Source: Actinomycetota bacterium (lineage in GTDB: Bacteria; Actinomycetota; CADDZG01; JAHWKV01; JAOPZY01). Taken from it: 64,000 nucleotides of DNA. Position 1 is the stretch's first letter; every line of letters begins with the position of its first letter. The notes under the pieces are model-generated. The model was not told the origin of the DNA and ran no database searches. It worked only from the letters and a program-made list of their open reading frames with translations. Below are positions 51,728 through 59,638 of the stretch, piece after piece. The stretch spans positions 1 to 64,000 of the forward strand of contig DASTWV010000009.1 in assembly GCA_035765775.1 (NCBI GenBank). Direction: 5' to 3'. Made by a program: the position numbers and the translations under genes.

Positions 51728-52021
51728 CTGACGCTGGCCGACTCGCACCAGGGCCTCGAGCTGGCCATCTTCTGGATCATCGTCGGCGGGCTGGCCGGAT
51801 GGCTGGCCAGCCTGGTGGCACGAACCGGGCCCCGCATGGGCTGCCTCCTCAATGTCGTCGTCGGTGTGGTGGGCGCGGTCATCGGCGGCTGGGTGTACCG
51901 CAACCTCGGCGTCTCGGTCCCCCAGGGCCACCCGTTCTGGGCGACCGTGCTCATGGCCTTCATCGGGGCCGTCGTCCTGCTGCTCATCCTCCGCCTCCTC
52001 GGCGGGCTCGCCCGGCGCTGA
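51728..52021 (+). CDS. GlsB/YeaQ/YmgE-family membrane protein, probable CTG start
   Basis: A small membrane protein of the GlsB/YeaQ (transglycosylase-associated) family, associated with stress. The family needs a first helix (IFWIIVGGLAGWLASLV), then RMGCLLNVVVGVVGAVIGGWVYRNLG and a last helix (ATVLMAFIGAVVLLLILRLL). The first helix lies upstream of any in-frame ATG, GTG or TTG except the GTG at 51815, which would cut it off. A CTG at 51728 with AGGAGG 10 bases upstream restores the full 97-residue protein. If CTG starts are not used, the product is 68 residues from 51815. Confidence 0.7.
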   Translation: MTLADSHQGLELAIFWIIVGGLAGWLASLVARTGPRMGCLLNVVVGVVGAVIGGWVYRNLGVSVPQGHPFWATVLMAFIGAVVLLLILRLLGGLARR

Positions 52022-52063
52022 GAGCCGCCCACGGCCCACACGATAGCGGCCTCAGGATAGTCG

Positions 52064-52915
52064 CTACGCCGTCCGCTCCAGGCAGTAGTCCCGCGCCCGG
52101 CGCAGGGCGTCGAGCAGTTTCTTCGGCTCGGGGGTGAGGCCCCGCAGGTCCAGTTCCAGGGCCACGGTGCCCCGGTAGCCCACATCCGGCAGGCGGCGCA
52201 GGAAGCTGTCCAGCGGGAGCACGCCGCTGCCCGGCAGCGCATGGTTGTCGCGGTGGTCGCAGTGCGAGTCCGACAGGTGAATGTGCGCCAGCTTGGGGGC
52301 CACGGTGTCCAGCGAGGCCAGGATGTCGCTCCCGTCCACCGCGCAGTGGCTGGTGTCCAGGGTGACGTTGGGGAACTGCTGCACCTCGGTGGGGGACAGC
52401 CACCGGTAGCCCTTCACCGCCCGGCCCCGCACCCAGACGTGGAACATGTTCTCGACCCCGATGGTCACCTCCCGGTCCCGCTCGTAGGTGTCGAGGTCAC
52501 CCAGGAGCCACGCCTGGTACTTCACGTCCCACATCAGGGGCGGATGCACGACGACGAGGTCGGTCCCCAGCTGCTTGGCCAGGTCCACGGAGCGGTCGAT
52601 GATCCGGAGCGAGTTCGGCCCCCACACCCGCCGGGTCACCACCAGCATCGGGGCGTGCACCGCGATGAAGCGCAGGCCGTCCCGGCGGGCGAGATCCTGG
52701 GGGACCCGCGCCGACTGGGTGCGGGGATCCCGGGTCACCATCAGCTCGATGGCGTCGAAGCCTGCTTCGGCGATGGTGCCGAAGGTCCGCTCGAGGTCCC
52801 ACATCCAGAAGGAGCCTGTCGAGCAGGCGATCGTCGGCCCGGCCTGCTCGGGGAGGTGGTCACCCACCGGCGCATTGTAGTGGCCGGGATTGAGCACCGG
52901 GCTGCCCGGGGACAC
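52064..52915 (-). CDS. Sugar phosphate isomerase/epimerase-like TIM barrel
   Basis: A 283-residue protein of the xylose isomerase-like / AP endonuclease 2 TIM-barrel superfamily. Supporting stretches: GFDAIELMV at the end of strand 2, LRFIAVHAPM, LVVVHPPLMWD, VTIGVENMF (Glu metal ligand), VTLDTSHCAVDG (Asp, His), LAHIHLSDSH (His, Asp) and GTVALELDL (Glu). These positions match the metal site of the family. The substrate is unknown. The start is a GTG at 52915; an upstream promoter is not evident. Confidence 0.78.
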   Translation of the reverse strand: MSPGSPVLNPGHYNAPVGDHLPEQAGPTIACSTGSFWMWDLERTFGTIAEAGFDAIELMVTRDPRTQSARVPQDLARRDGLRFIAVHAPMLVVTRRVWGPNSLRIIDRSVDLAKQLGTDLVVVHPPLMWDVKYQAWLLGDLDTYERDREVTIGVENMFHVWVRGRAVKGYRWLSPTEVQQFPNVTLDTSHCAVDGSDILASLDTVAPKLAHIHLSDSHCDHRDNHALPGSGVLPLDSFLRRLPDVGYRGTVALELDLRGLTPEPKKLLDALRRARDYCLERTA

Positions 52916-52987
52916 TCAAGACAGAGCAGCCGAAGGCGGAACGCCGGTACTGACCGGAGCCGAGAGACGACGTACGGAGGTGACGCG

Positions 52988-53425
52988 ATGCGCAACGCGT
53001 GGAAGGGACTGATGATCGGTGCGTTCACGGGCGCCGGAGTGGGTCTGGTCCTGGATCTGATCGACCAGGTCGCCCTCACGGGCGTGAAGGGGGCCATCGA
53101 GGTGAAGAACAAGGCGCCTGAGGCCATCCACTGGGCCAGGGACGCGGCCAAGGACGCGGCCGAGCGGGCGACGGAACGGATCCGGGAAGCAGAAGGACCC
53201 GCGGGCGAAGCGCTGAAGAAGGTGCCCGACAAGGTCCACGACCTCGCCCAGCGCCTGGCACAGTCGGACGCCGCCAGCAAGGCCCTCGACGCCGCCGGCA
53301 AGGCCGCGGAGAAGGCCGGCGAGGCAGCGGGTAAGGCCGCCGGCAGGGCTGGGGACGCCGCCGGCAAGGCCGCCGGTAAGGCAGCAGAAACCTTTGGGAA
53401 GGCGGTGGCCGCGGCCACTGGGTAG
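52988..53425 (+). CDS. Ala/Lys-rich repetitive membrane-anchored protein
   Basis: A 145-residue protein with a short N-terminal hydrophobic region (GLMIGAFTGAGVGLVLDLIDQVAL) and a long amphipathic Ala/Lys/Glu helix made of irregular 4- and 11-residue units (AAGKAAEKAGEAAGKAAG type). It resembles LEA-like, apolipoprotein-like or H1-like tails. The N-terminal part recalls YtxH-type proteins. Stress protection or envelope organisation is plausible, not shown. The ATG at 52988 has GGAGGT 7 bases upstream. Confidence 0.65.
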   Translation: MRNAWKGLMIGAFTGAGVGLVLDLIDQVALTGVKGAIEVKNKAPEAIHWARDAAKDAAERATERIREAEGPAGEALKKVPDKVHDLAQRLAQSDAASKALDAAGKAAEKAGEAAGKAAGRAGDAAGKAAGKAAETFGKAVAAATG

Positions 53426-53454
53426 GGCACCGACGCACTAGTCTGTGCCGCACC

Positions 53455-54201
53455 GTGTGGCTCTTCCCCCTCGGCGCGGCCCTGGTCAGCACCGCCTTCG
53501 CCGCCCAGCTCGCCAAGCAGTACCTGGCCAAGCGGCGGCCCCACCAGCTGGCGTGGACCGCGGCGCTCAGCATGTTCGCGCTCGCCACGCTGGCCACCGC
53601 CGAGGGCGTCCGGGGAGGGTGGACGCCGGGCCTGTTCCGCTTGTACTACCTGTTCGGCGCCCTGATCAACGTTCCCTTCCTGGCGGTGGGGACGGTGTAC
53701 CTGCTGGCCCCCCGCCGGTGGGCGCACGTCTTCGCCGCCCTGGTGGTGGGCGCAGCGACGGTCGGGGCGTGGACCCTGGTGCGGGCGCCGCTCGACGCCA
53801 TCGCACTGGCGGCCGTCCGCGGCATCCCGGAGTCCAGCGTGGTGATCATCGGGCGGGCGCCGCTGTCCCGGGCCCTGTCCCGCTACTACTCCTACACCGC
53901 CTTCGCCATCGTCGTGCTCGGCGCCCTGTGGTCCTCCGGGCGTCTCCTGCGGCAGCGGTCGGAGCACCTGCGCCGGCTGGCCACAGGAAACCTGATGATC
54001 GCCGGCGGCACGCTGGTGGTGGCCGCCGCCAGCATCGCCATCCGGCTGGGCAGGGGATCGGACGTGGCGGCGCTCTTCTCAACCGGCCTCCTCGCCGGGA
54101 TCACCCTTATGTTCCTGGGTTTCCTGCGCACCCGCAGCCGCCCCGCCGCGGCCCCGGCCACGGTGCCTGCCGCCGATGGCCCCGCCCCGGCCACGCCCTG
54201 A
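53455..54201 (+). CDS. Multi-pass membrane protein of unknown function
   Basis: A 248-residue protein with about seven predicted helices (first: MWLFPLGAALVSTAFAAQLA; last: FSTGLLAGITLMFLGFL) and an Ala/Pro-rich C-terminus. The layout suggests a sensor or small-solute membrane protein, but I recognise no family. Start: GTG at 53455, with TAGTCT ending 10 bases upstream, so the leader is very short. The glutaredoxin gene follows after 26 bases on the same strand, suggesting an operon. Confidence 0.65.
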   Translation: MWLFPLGAALVSTAFAAQLAKQYLAKRRPHQLAWTAALSMFALATLATAEGVRGGWTPGLFRLYYLFGALINVPFLAVGTVYLLAPRRWAHVFAALVVGAATVGAWTLVRAPLDAIALAAVRGIPESSVVIIGRAPLSRALSRYYSYTAFAIVVLGALWSSGRLLRQRSEHLRRLATGNLMIAGGTLVVAAASIAIRLGRGSDVAALFSTGLLAGITLMFLGFLRTRSRPAAAPATVPAADGPAPATP

Positions 54202-54227
54202 CATCCCCGACGAACGAAGGGGAGCCG

Positions 54228-54503
54228 ATGGCGACGGTGGTGGTCTACAGCCGGCCCGGCTGCCACCTGTGCGACGGTGTCCGGCGGGTACTGGACACCG
54301 CCGGCGTGACCTACGACGAGGTGGACATCGACCGGGATGAGGCCCTCAAGGCCGAGTACGGCTGGATCGTCCCGGCGGTCGCCGTGGGCGGGCGCCTGGT
54401 CTACGAGGTGGGGATGGACCCAGCCGTGCTGCCCGGCCTGCTGCGGGAGACCGAGCAGATTCGCACCCGGCCGGCCACCGATGGGGGCCAGAGCGGGGAT
54501 TAG
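54228..54503 (+). CDS. Glutaredoxin-family protein
   Basis: A 91-residue glutaredoxin-like protein: VVVYSRPGCHLCDGVRRVL with CHLC near residues 12-15, YDEVDIDRDEALKAEYGWIVPAVAV with the cis-Pro, and GGRLVYEVG. This type (CxxC, DUF836-like) is common in actinobacteria, where it may use mycothiol or thioredoxin reductase; the partner is unknown. The ATG at 54228 has GAAGGGGAG 3-4 bases upstream. Confidence 0.85.
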   Translation: MATVVVYSRPGCHLCDGVRRVLDTAGVTYDEVDIDRDEALKAEYGWIVPAVAVGGRLVYEVGMDPAVLPGLLRETEQIRTRPATDGGQSGD

Positions 54504-54614
54504 TCCGTTGCGTGCAAAGGGACTGGGGGGTCATGCCGCCTTTTTGGCGGGTCGAGGGCACCCGGACCCGCGCCATCCTTTGGGGTCCACGGATGCGGCC
54601 CCTCGGCGGAGGTC

Positions 54615-54651
54615 GGGGACATTCGTCCCGGGCAGTGGGACAAATGTCCCC
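54615..54651. terminator. Double palindrome between convergent genes
   Basis: Two nested palindromes: outer arms GGGGACATT / AATGTCCCC and inner arms GTCCC / GGGAC, 14 paired bases in all. Each half is also a palindrome by itself. It lies between the glutaredoxin gene (+) and the end of the bc operon (-) and can stop both transcripts. Confidence 0.55.
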
Positions 54652-54681
54652 CGGAAGTCGGCCCCTGAGGAGGCTTCGGCC

Positions 54682-55653
54682 TTAGGTGGGCTGCCCGGCC
54701 AGGGCGGACTGCTTGCGGGCCTTCTCGTAGCGGTTGAGGCCCAGCAGGTGGAGCAGGAAGAGGATCATCGATACCACGAACACAATCGCCGCCGGCGTGT
54801 GGAGGTCGCCCCGGACCCGCACGGCGACGATGGTCACCGGTGGCGGGGAACCCGGGTGGCTCGAGACATCCAGGATCAGGATCGGCACCCCGGCCCGGAC
54901 CAGGGAGCCGGCCGCGGGCCCGAAGGCGGCCACCACCCCGGAGTCGGTGGACGGCAGGTTGAAGCTCTGGCCGTTGGCGGTCGCCTCCAGCACGTCCTGG
55001 CCGTTGCTGACGGTATCGCCGACCTTCACCAGGTACTTGACCACCGTGGCGGTCTGCAGGTTGTTGGGGAGGCTCTGCTCGCTGACCGGGGCCGAGGCGA
55101 CGCCCTTGGCCACCGCGATGATGGAGGCCTTGCCCTTGACCGTCGCCGGCTGCATGCGGATGTCGGTTTCGGTGAACTTGCCGGTCTCTAGGCCGATGGT
55201 GCCCTGGATGAGCGGCTTCACCTGGGCAAGGACACCCGGGATGGGGCTGATGGCGTTGCCCACAAGGCCGTCCATGACGGTCTTGACCTCCGACTCCTCG
55301 GCCAGCTCGTCATCGGCGCTCTTGAGGTCCGCCAGGTACTTGCCCTGTGTGGGCTTCACCCACGGCGGGCTGTTGGGATAGCTGGACAGGTCGTACGTGG
55401 TGCCGTCGAAGCTGGCCTTGGTGATGCCCGGCCCCACCCCGATGCCCTGCCACGCCGTGGCGTTCCCTGTCGGGCCGAGGGCGCTGATGGTCCAGATGAA
55501 GCCCATGATCACCAGGCAGCCGAAGGTCACGCAGGCCTCTACGAGGTAGGCGAGCTTGGCGCCGAGGATCATCGACAGCAGCATGTAGACGAGGAGGAAG
55601 AGCACGCCCGGCACTGCGATGGTGGCGATGACGCCCTTGGTGAACACGCTCAC
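54682..55653 (-). CDS. Membrane protein with lipoyl/HlyD-like domain, last gene of the bc operon
   Basis: A 323-residue protein. Two N-terminal membrane helices (about 7-30 and 35-58), an extracytoplasmic region, a biotinyl/lipoyl-like fold at about 200-263 (VVKYLVKVGDTVSNGQDVLEATANGQ, then SGVVAAFGP, then VRAGVPILILD), and a C-terminal helix (about 286-305) with a basic tail. The hairpin that would carry a modified Lys has none, so it resembles the HlyD-type use of the fold. It follows the cytochrome c gene after 49 bases on the same strand, so a role in or around the bc complex is inferred. I know no named family. Confidence 0.6.
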   Translation of the reverse strand: MSVFTKGVIATIAVPGVLFLLVYMLLSMILGAKLAYLVEACVTFGCLVIMGFIWTISALGPTGNATAWQGIGVGPGITKASFDGTTYDLSSYPNSPPWVKPTQGKYLADLKSADDELAEESEVKTVMDGLVGNAISPIPGVLAQVKPLIQGTIGLETGKFTETDIRMQPATVKGKASIIAVAKGVASAPVSEQSLPNNLQTATVVKYLVKVGDTVSNGQDVLEATANGQSFNLPSTDSGVVAAFGPAAGSLVRAGVPILILDVSSHPGSPPPVTIVAVRVRGDLHTPAAIVFVVSMILFLLHLLGLNRYEKARKQSALAGQPT

Positions 55654-55702
55654 TGGGCGGCTCCCTTCAGCTGGGTCTGCACGTCGGTCTTCACGGTCTG
55701 CG

Positions 55703-56410
55703 TCATGGCGTGGGGGAAGCAGCCGGCGAGGAAGCAGCCGGGGAGGGCGCCACCACCGGCTTCTGGATGGTCTCCAGGTAGGCGAGGATGTCGTTGATCT
55801 GCTGGTCGGTCAGCGGGCCGCCGTACTTCTGGCTCCAGGTGGGCATGTCGTCGCCGTCGCCGATCACCCCGTTGGTGCGGCCCTGCTCGATGGTGGACTG
55901 GATGAAGGCCAGCGCCGTCTTGTAGCCGGGCCGCTTGGCCGGGTTGGCGTAACGGGCGAAGACCCCGGTGAGGTTCGGCACCACGGCGGTCGATGACTTG
56001 CCGGTGGTGGAGTCGATGTAGGTGTTCGTGCCGCCATCGGCGTTGTCGCCGTAGTTGTCGCCCGAGGTGATGTTGCCGTTGCCGTGGCAGCGGGCGCAGC
56101 CGATGCCCCGGGTGTTGGTCAGGCCGGTCTTGGGGTCCGTCGGCAGGTAGAAGTACTGCTGGCCCCGCAGGACCTGGTTGTGGTCGAAGAAGGCGGTGGC
56201 GTTGGTCATCCGGGTGGGCTCGTGGACCCAGTAGAAGAAGATGAACAGGGCCACCAGCAGGCTCATGATCAGCCCCCACACCGAGATGCGGGTGAGGCGC
56301 GGGCCCTCCAGGACGTCGTCGGTGTCCCCGGGCCGCAGGGCGGGGGGGACCTTCTCAGGCTTGCGCCGCATGGGCTGCATGGGCCCCGTGGGGCCTCCAG
56401 GATCGCTCAT
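55703..56410 (-). CDS. Membrane-anchored monoheme cytochrome c of the bc complex
   Basis: A 235-residue protein with a charged cytoplasmic N-terminus, one membrane helix (about 42-62) and a class I cytochrome c domain. The heme site is CARCH at 105-109, and a Met in GDDMPTWSQKYGG is the likely sixth ligand. A Pro/Ala/Ser tail follows. It sits immediately downstream of the Rieske gene (start 6 bases from the Rieske stop), so it is probably the c1-like electron acceptor of the complex. Actinobacterial QcrC normally has two hemes; this one has a single heme. Confidence 0.88.
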   Translation of the reverse strand: MSDPGGPTGPMQPMRRKPEKVPPALRPGDTDDVLEGPRLTRISVWGLIMSLLVALFIFFYWVHEPTRMTNATAFFDHNQVLRGQQYFYLPTDPKTGLTNTRGIGCARCHGNGNITSGDNYGDNADGGTNTYIDSTTGKSSTAVVPNLTGVFARYANPAKRPGYKTALAFIQSTIEQGRTNGVIGDGDDMPTWSQKYGGPLTDQQINDILAYLETIQKPVVAPSPAASSPAASPTP

Positions 56411-56416
56411 CGCCGG

Positions 56417-57175
56417 CTATGCCCCCGAGATGTTCACGCAGTGGGTACCCTCGGCATTGGGCTGCGAGGTGACGGTCCCCCGGGGCGGCCCGGTGATCAG
56501 GGTGGAGGTGTCCACGACGACCTGGCCGTTGACGATGTCCACCCGGAACCGGTCCAGGCTGCGGGGAGCGGGCCCTGCCCGGTACTCGCCGTTGATCGAG
56601 TACTTGGAGCCGTGGCACGGGCACTCGAACCACTTCGAGGTGTTGCAGAAGGGCACCGTGCAGCCCAGGTGCACGCACTTGCGGTACAAGGCCACGAAGC
56701 CTGACTCGGCGGTGTTGGCCTGCACGTAGGCCGGGACCTTGGCCGCGGCCGCCGGCTGGCCCTCGTAGGTCATGAGGAAGATGCCGGGGGGGAGCACGGC
56801 GGTGTCGCTGTCGGCGATGGGCACCCGGGTGCTCTCCAGCTGCGAGCGGAGCTGGCTGGCGTCGCCCACGATGACCTTGCCCCCGAGGCCCCCGGTGTTG
56901 CGGGGCCAGAGGAAGTCGAGCGAAGCAAGGGCGAAGTTGCCGAGAGCCACCACCACGGCGGCAACGTAGGCCCGGTTGAGGAACTGGCGCCGGGTGACGC
57001 CCGCGGCGTCGTCGAAGGAAGCCCGGGGCCGCGGGTTCCGCTCCCCGGACGAAGCCATGATCGAGCCCTCGATTTCCGGGGCAGCGTCCGGCTTGGCCCG
57101 CAGGTAGACCATGAAGAGGACCCACGCGGCCAGCGTGATGAAGACGATCAGCGCTACAAGGCTACCGATACTCAT
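56417..57175 (-). CDS. Rieske iron-sulfur subunit of the cytochrome bc complex
   Basis: A 252-residue protein. Cluster motifs: CVHLGC at 167-172 and CPCHGS at 185-190, so the [2Fe-2S] ligands are Cys167, His169, Cys185 and His188, with Cys172-Cys187 as the disulfide. An extra Cys lies at 177. There is an N-terminal helix (about 5-24), then a twin-arginine motif TRRQFL at 61-66 before the second helix. Only two helices are seen, fewer than the three of typical actinobacterial QcrA. The ATG at 57175 is used since upstream codons are not protein-like. Confidence 0.92.
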   Translation of the reverse strand: MSIGSLVALIVFITLAAWVLFMVYLRAKPDAAPEIEGSIMASSGERNPRPRASFDDAAGVTRRQFLNRAYVAAVVVALGNFALASLDFLWPRNTGGLGGKVIVGDASQLRSQLESTRVPIADSDTAVLPPGIFLMTYEGQPAAAAKVPAYVQANTAESGFVALYRKCVHLGCTVPFCNTSKWFECPCHGSKYSINGEYRAGPAPRSLDRFRVDIVNGQVVVDTSTLITGPPRGTVTSQPNAEGTHCVNISGA

Positions 57176-57227
57176 ATCCGGACGGCTCCTGAACCAGTGG
57201 ACGGGCGCGCGACAACAGCGGGGTGCA

Positions 57228-58271
57228 TCACAACTCGAATCCGTGTTCCCCGAGGGAGTCGAGGTTCCGTAAGTAGAACAGCCCGTCCTTCCAGGGGTAG
57301 ACCCAGTTCTGGCCGGGGCCTCGGAACAGGACGCCCACGGAGACCAGCACCGCAAAGAAGCACATGAAGATCGTCATCAGCACGATCGCCAGCTTGCGGT
57401 CCGCCGGCTTGGTGGACGGGTTCCGGTCGACGAAGGGGGCGGCCATGAAGCCCACGATGATCCACTGGGGGATGGTCACTCCGGCCACCTGCGGGTGGAA
57501 GTAGCGCAGCAGCTCCTGCAGGCCGAGGAAGTACCAGGGGGCCTTCGAGGGGTTCGGCGTCTGGTTGATGTTGGCCATCTCGCGGAACGGGGCGTTGATG
57601 ACCAGCGCCATCACCAGCAGGAAGAGGGTGGCCGCCAGGATGGCCAACATCTCGGCCGCCATCAGGTGGGGCCAGGTGTTGACCCGGTCGATGGGCTCCT
57701 TCTCGACCCGCTGGATGGCCTCGGGCTTGACCACCGCCAGCAGGCGCTGGATCCGCTCGGGGACCGGCTCGGAACTGGCCGCGCGGGCGGCCCGGGCGGC
57801 AGATCCCCGGCCCCGGGGCGCCGCGGAGGCCGCGGGCGCCGCAGCGGTGGCGGCGGCCACCCCGGCACCCACCGGGACGCCCGCCGACGCGGTGGGCAGG
57901 GAGGTGCCCCGTTGGGCACGCATCCGGGCGGCCTTGGCCCGGGCCTGGGCCACCGCCGGGGATGATCCCTTGGCCTGCTCCTCGGCGAGCACCCGGGTGA
58001 AGGCGGCCTCCGGGTCCTCGCCTCCGGCGGTCGGGCCTGCCGGAGCGGCGGCCGCGGCGGCAGGAGCCTGGGCGGGGGGCGGGGCGGCCTCGGCTGCGTG
58101 GGCCGATTCCGCCGACCGCGCCGCGGCCGCCTCGGCCGCAGTGGTGGGCAGGCCCTTGGACGCCCGCATCCGGGCAGCCTTGGCCCGCGCCTGAGCGACC
58201 TGGGGCGAGGAGCCTTTCCCCTGCTCCTCGGCCAGTACCCGCTCGTATACCTCGTCTGGTGTTTCTGCCAT
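57228..58271 (-). CDS. Cytochrome b C-terminal (subunit IV-type) with duplicated N-terminal repeat
   Basis: A 347-residue protein. The C-terminal 160 residues are a subunit IV / cytochrome b C-terminal module with three helices and the quinol-site motif in NPSKAPWYFLGLQELLRYFHP (PWY in place of PEWY). The first 175 residues are an extension with two 36-residue repeats (5-40 and 87-122; 27 of 36 positions identical) reading EEQxKGSSPxVAQARAKAARMRA, joined by Ala/Pro linkers. The ATG at 58271 has GAGG 7 bases upstream. It follows the cytochrome b6-type gene in the same operon. Confidence 0.88.
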   Translation of the reverse strand: MAETPDEVYERVLAEEQGKGSSPQVAQARAKAARMRASKGLPTTAAEAAAARSAESAHAAEAAPPPAQAPAAAAAAPAGPTAGGEDPEAAFTRVLAEEQAKGSSPAVAQARAKAARMRAQRGTSLPTASAGVPVGAGVAAATAAAPAASAAPRGRGSAARAARAASSEPVPERIQRLLAVVKPEAIQRVEKEPIDRVNTWPHLMAAEMLAILAATLFLLVMALVINAPFREMANINQTPNPSKAPWYFLGLQELLRYFHPQVAGVTIPQWIIVGFMAAPFVDRNPSTKPADRKLAIVLMTIFMCFFAVLVSVGVLFRGPGQNWVYPWKDGLFYLRNLDSLGEHGFEL

Positions 58272-58315
58272 ATTCAGCCTCAATCAGCCCGTAGTCAGCC
58301 TGTGTCAGCTCGTGG

Positions 58316-59089
58316 TTAGAGCGGACCGGAGATACCGCCGTCCTTCCGCACCCGCCAGAAGTGCACCGCCATCAGGATGACGATCACGAAGGGCAGGGCT
58401 AAAACGTGTAAGGTATACCATCGTACTAAGGTGGACGCACCGATCTGCGAGCCACCAAGTAAGACGAAGTAGACTTCTTTGCCGACCACCGGCGAGTTGT
58501 TCATCATGTTGGTGCCCACGGTGACCGCCCAGATGGCCAGCTGGTCCCAGGGCAGCAGGTAGCCGGTGAAGGCCAGCAGCAGGGTCACCAGCAGGAGGGT
58601 CACGCCGATGATCCAGTTGAACTCCCGGGGCGGCTTGTAGGCGCCGGTGTAGAACACCCGGCCCATGTGCAGGAACACGGTGATCACCATGAGGTGGGCG
58701 CCCCAGCGGTGCAGGTTGCGCACCAACTGCCCGAAGGCCACCGTGGTGTGGAGGTTCACCATGTCGGCGTAGACCACGTCGGTGGAGGGCCGGTAGAAGA
58801 ACATCAGGAAGATGCCCGTGATGGTGAGGAAGATGAACAGGAAGAACGAGAGGCCCCCCAGGCACAGGGTGTAGGAGAGCTTGATCCCGTGCCGCTTCAC
58901 CTTTACCGGGTGGAGGTGGTACAGGACCGAGTTCATCACCACGTACGCCCGGTTGCGGGGCGAGTCCTGGTAGCCCTTCCGGAAGATCGATCCGGGCCGG
59001 AAGATGGCGCGGAAGAGCTGCGTCTCCCGGAACTTGCTCGCCTTTTCGGCGATCTCCGCCGGGCTCGGTGGCCGCAGTTTCGTTGCCAT
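58316..59089 (-). CDS. Cytochrome b (b6-type N-terminal half) of the bc complex
   Basis: A 257-residue four-helix cytochrome b. Heme ligands: His127 and His141 in helix 2 (spacing 14) and His228 and His243 in helix 4 (spacing 15, as in b6-type rather than mitochondrial-type). Cys76 in TLCLGGLSFF matches the Cys that binds the extra covalent heme (ci/cn) in cytochrome b6 and Bacillus QcrB, and FFYRPS matches the following b6 motif. It pairs with the subunit-IV-type protein downstream to form a split cytochrome b. Start: ATG at 59089. Confidence 0.92.
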   Translation of the reverse strand: MATKLRPPSPAEIAEKASKFRETQLFRAIFRPGSIFRKGYQDSPRNRAYVVMNSVLYHLHPVKVKRHGIKLSYTLCLGGLSFFLFIFLTITGIFLMFFYRPSTDVVYADMVNLHTTVAFGQLVRNLHRWGAHLMVITVFLHMGRVFYTGAYKPPREFNWIIGVTLLLVTLLLAFTGYLLPWDQLAIWAVTVGTNMMNNSPVVGKEVYFVLLGGSQIGASTLVRWYTLHVLALPFVIVILMAVHFWRVRKDGGISGPL

Positions 59090-59152
59090 CTACTCGTTAG
59101 CCTCCCTACTGGCGCTACTTGGGTGCTGCTGGGTCAGGTCGGTGCAGCCCTT

Positions 59153-59545
59153 CTAGTCGACCCGCTGTTCCCCCGACACCGTGCCGAGGGCCCGGGCGCC
59201 GCCACCCTTGGCGGCCTCCAGGCGGCCCATGGTGAGGGCGCCGGTGGGGCAACGCTCCACGCACAGGTTGCAGCGCGTGCAGGCGTCGTCGTCGATCACG
59301 AAGAGGATGTCGTTCTCCCGCATGTCCCGGGCGATCTCGTCCGAACCGGTCTCAGAGACGATGTCCGAGGTGAGCATGAAGATGGTGTACCAGGGGCAGA
59401 TGTCCACACACCCCTCGCACAGGATGCAGAGCTCAGGGATGAAGTTGATGTAGCGCGGTGGCTTCCGGATGGACTTCAGCCACTCCGGCGCCACCTCTTG
59501 GGCGACGTAATCCGAGCGCAGCGTTGGCCTCTCGATGTCTTCCAT
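59153..59545 (-). CDS. Ferredoxin with two [4Fe-4S] clusters in the bc operon
   Basis: A 130-residue protein with two cluster motifs: Cys40, 43, 46, 50 (CILCEGCVDICP) and Cys89, 92, 95, 99 (CTRCNLCVERCP), separated by a 38-residue insertion (FMLTSDIVSETGS onward). No membrane helix. The spacing resembles NuoI-like or polyferredoxin electron-transfer subunits. It lies between a small membrane protein and cytochrome b in the operon, so it may deliver or accept electrons at the complex (inference). ATG at 59545. Confidence 0.85.
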   Translation of the reverse strand: MEDIERPTLRSDYVAQEVAPEWLKSIRKPPRYINFIPELCILCEGCVDICPWYTIFMLTSDIVSETGSDEIARDMRENDILFVIDDDACTRCNLCVERCPTGALTMGRLEAAKGGGARALGTVSGEQRVD

Positions 59546-59638
59546 AGCCTCACCCCTTGCCGGAACGGTGCTACTTGCCTGGTACCTACCTGCTACCTGG
59601 TGCCGTGCTGCTACGTACCTGCTGCGATGCCCGTACTG

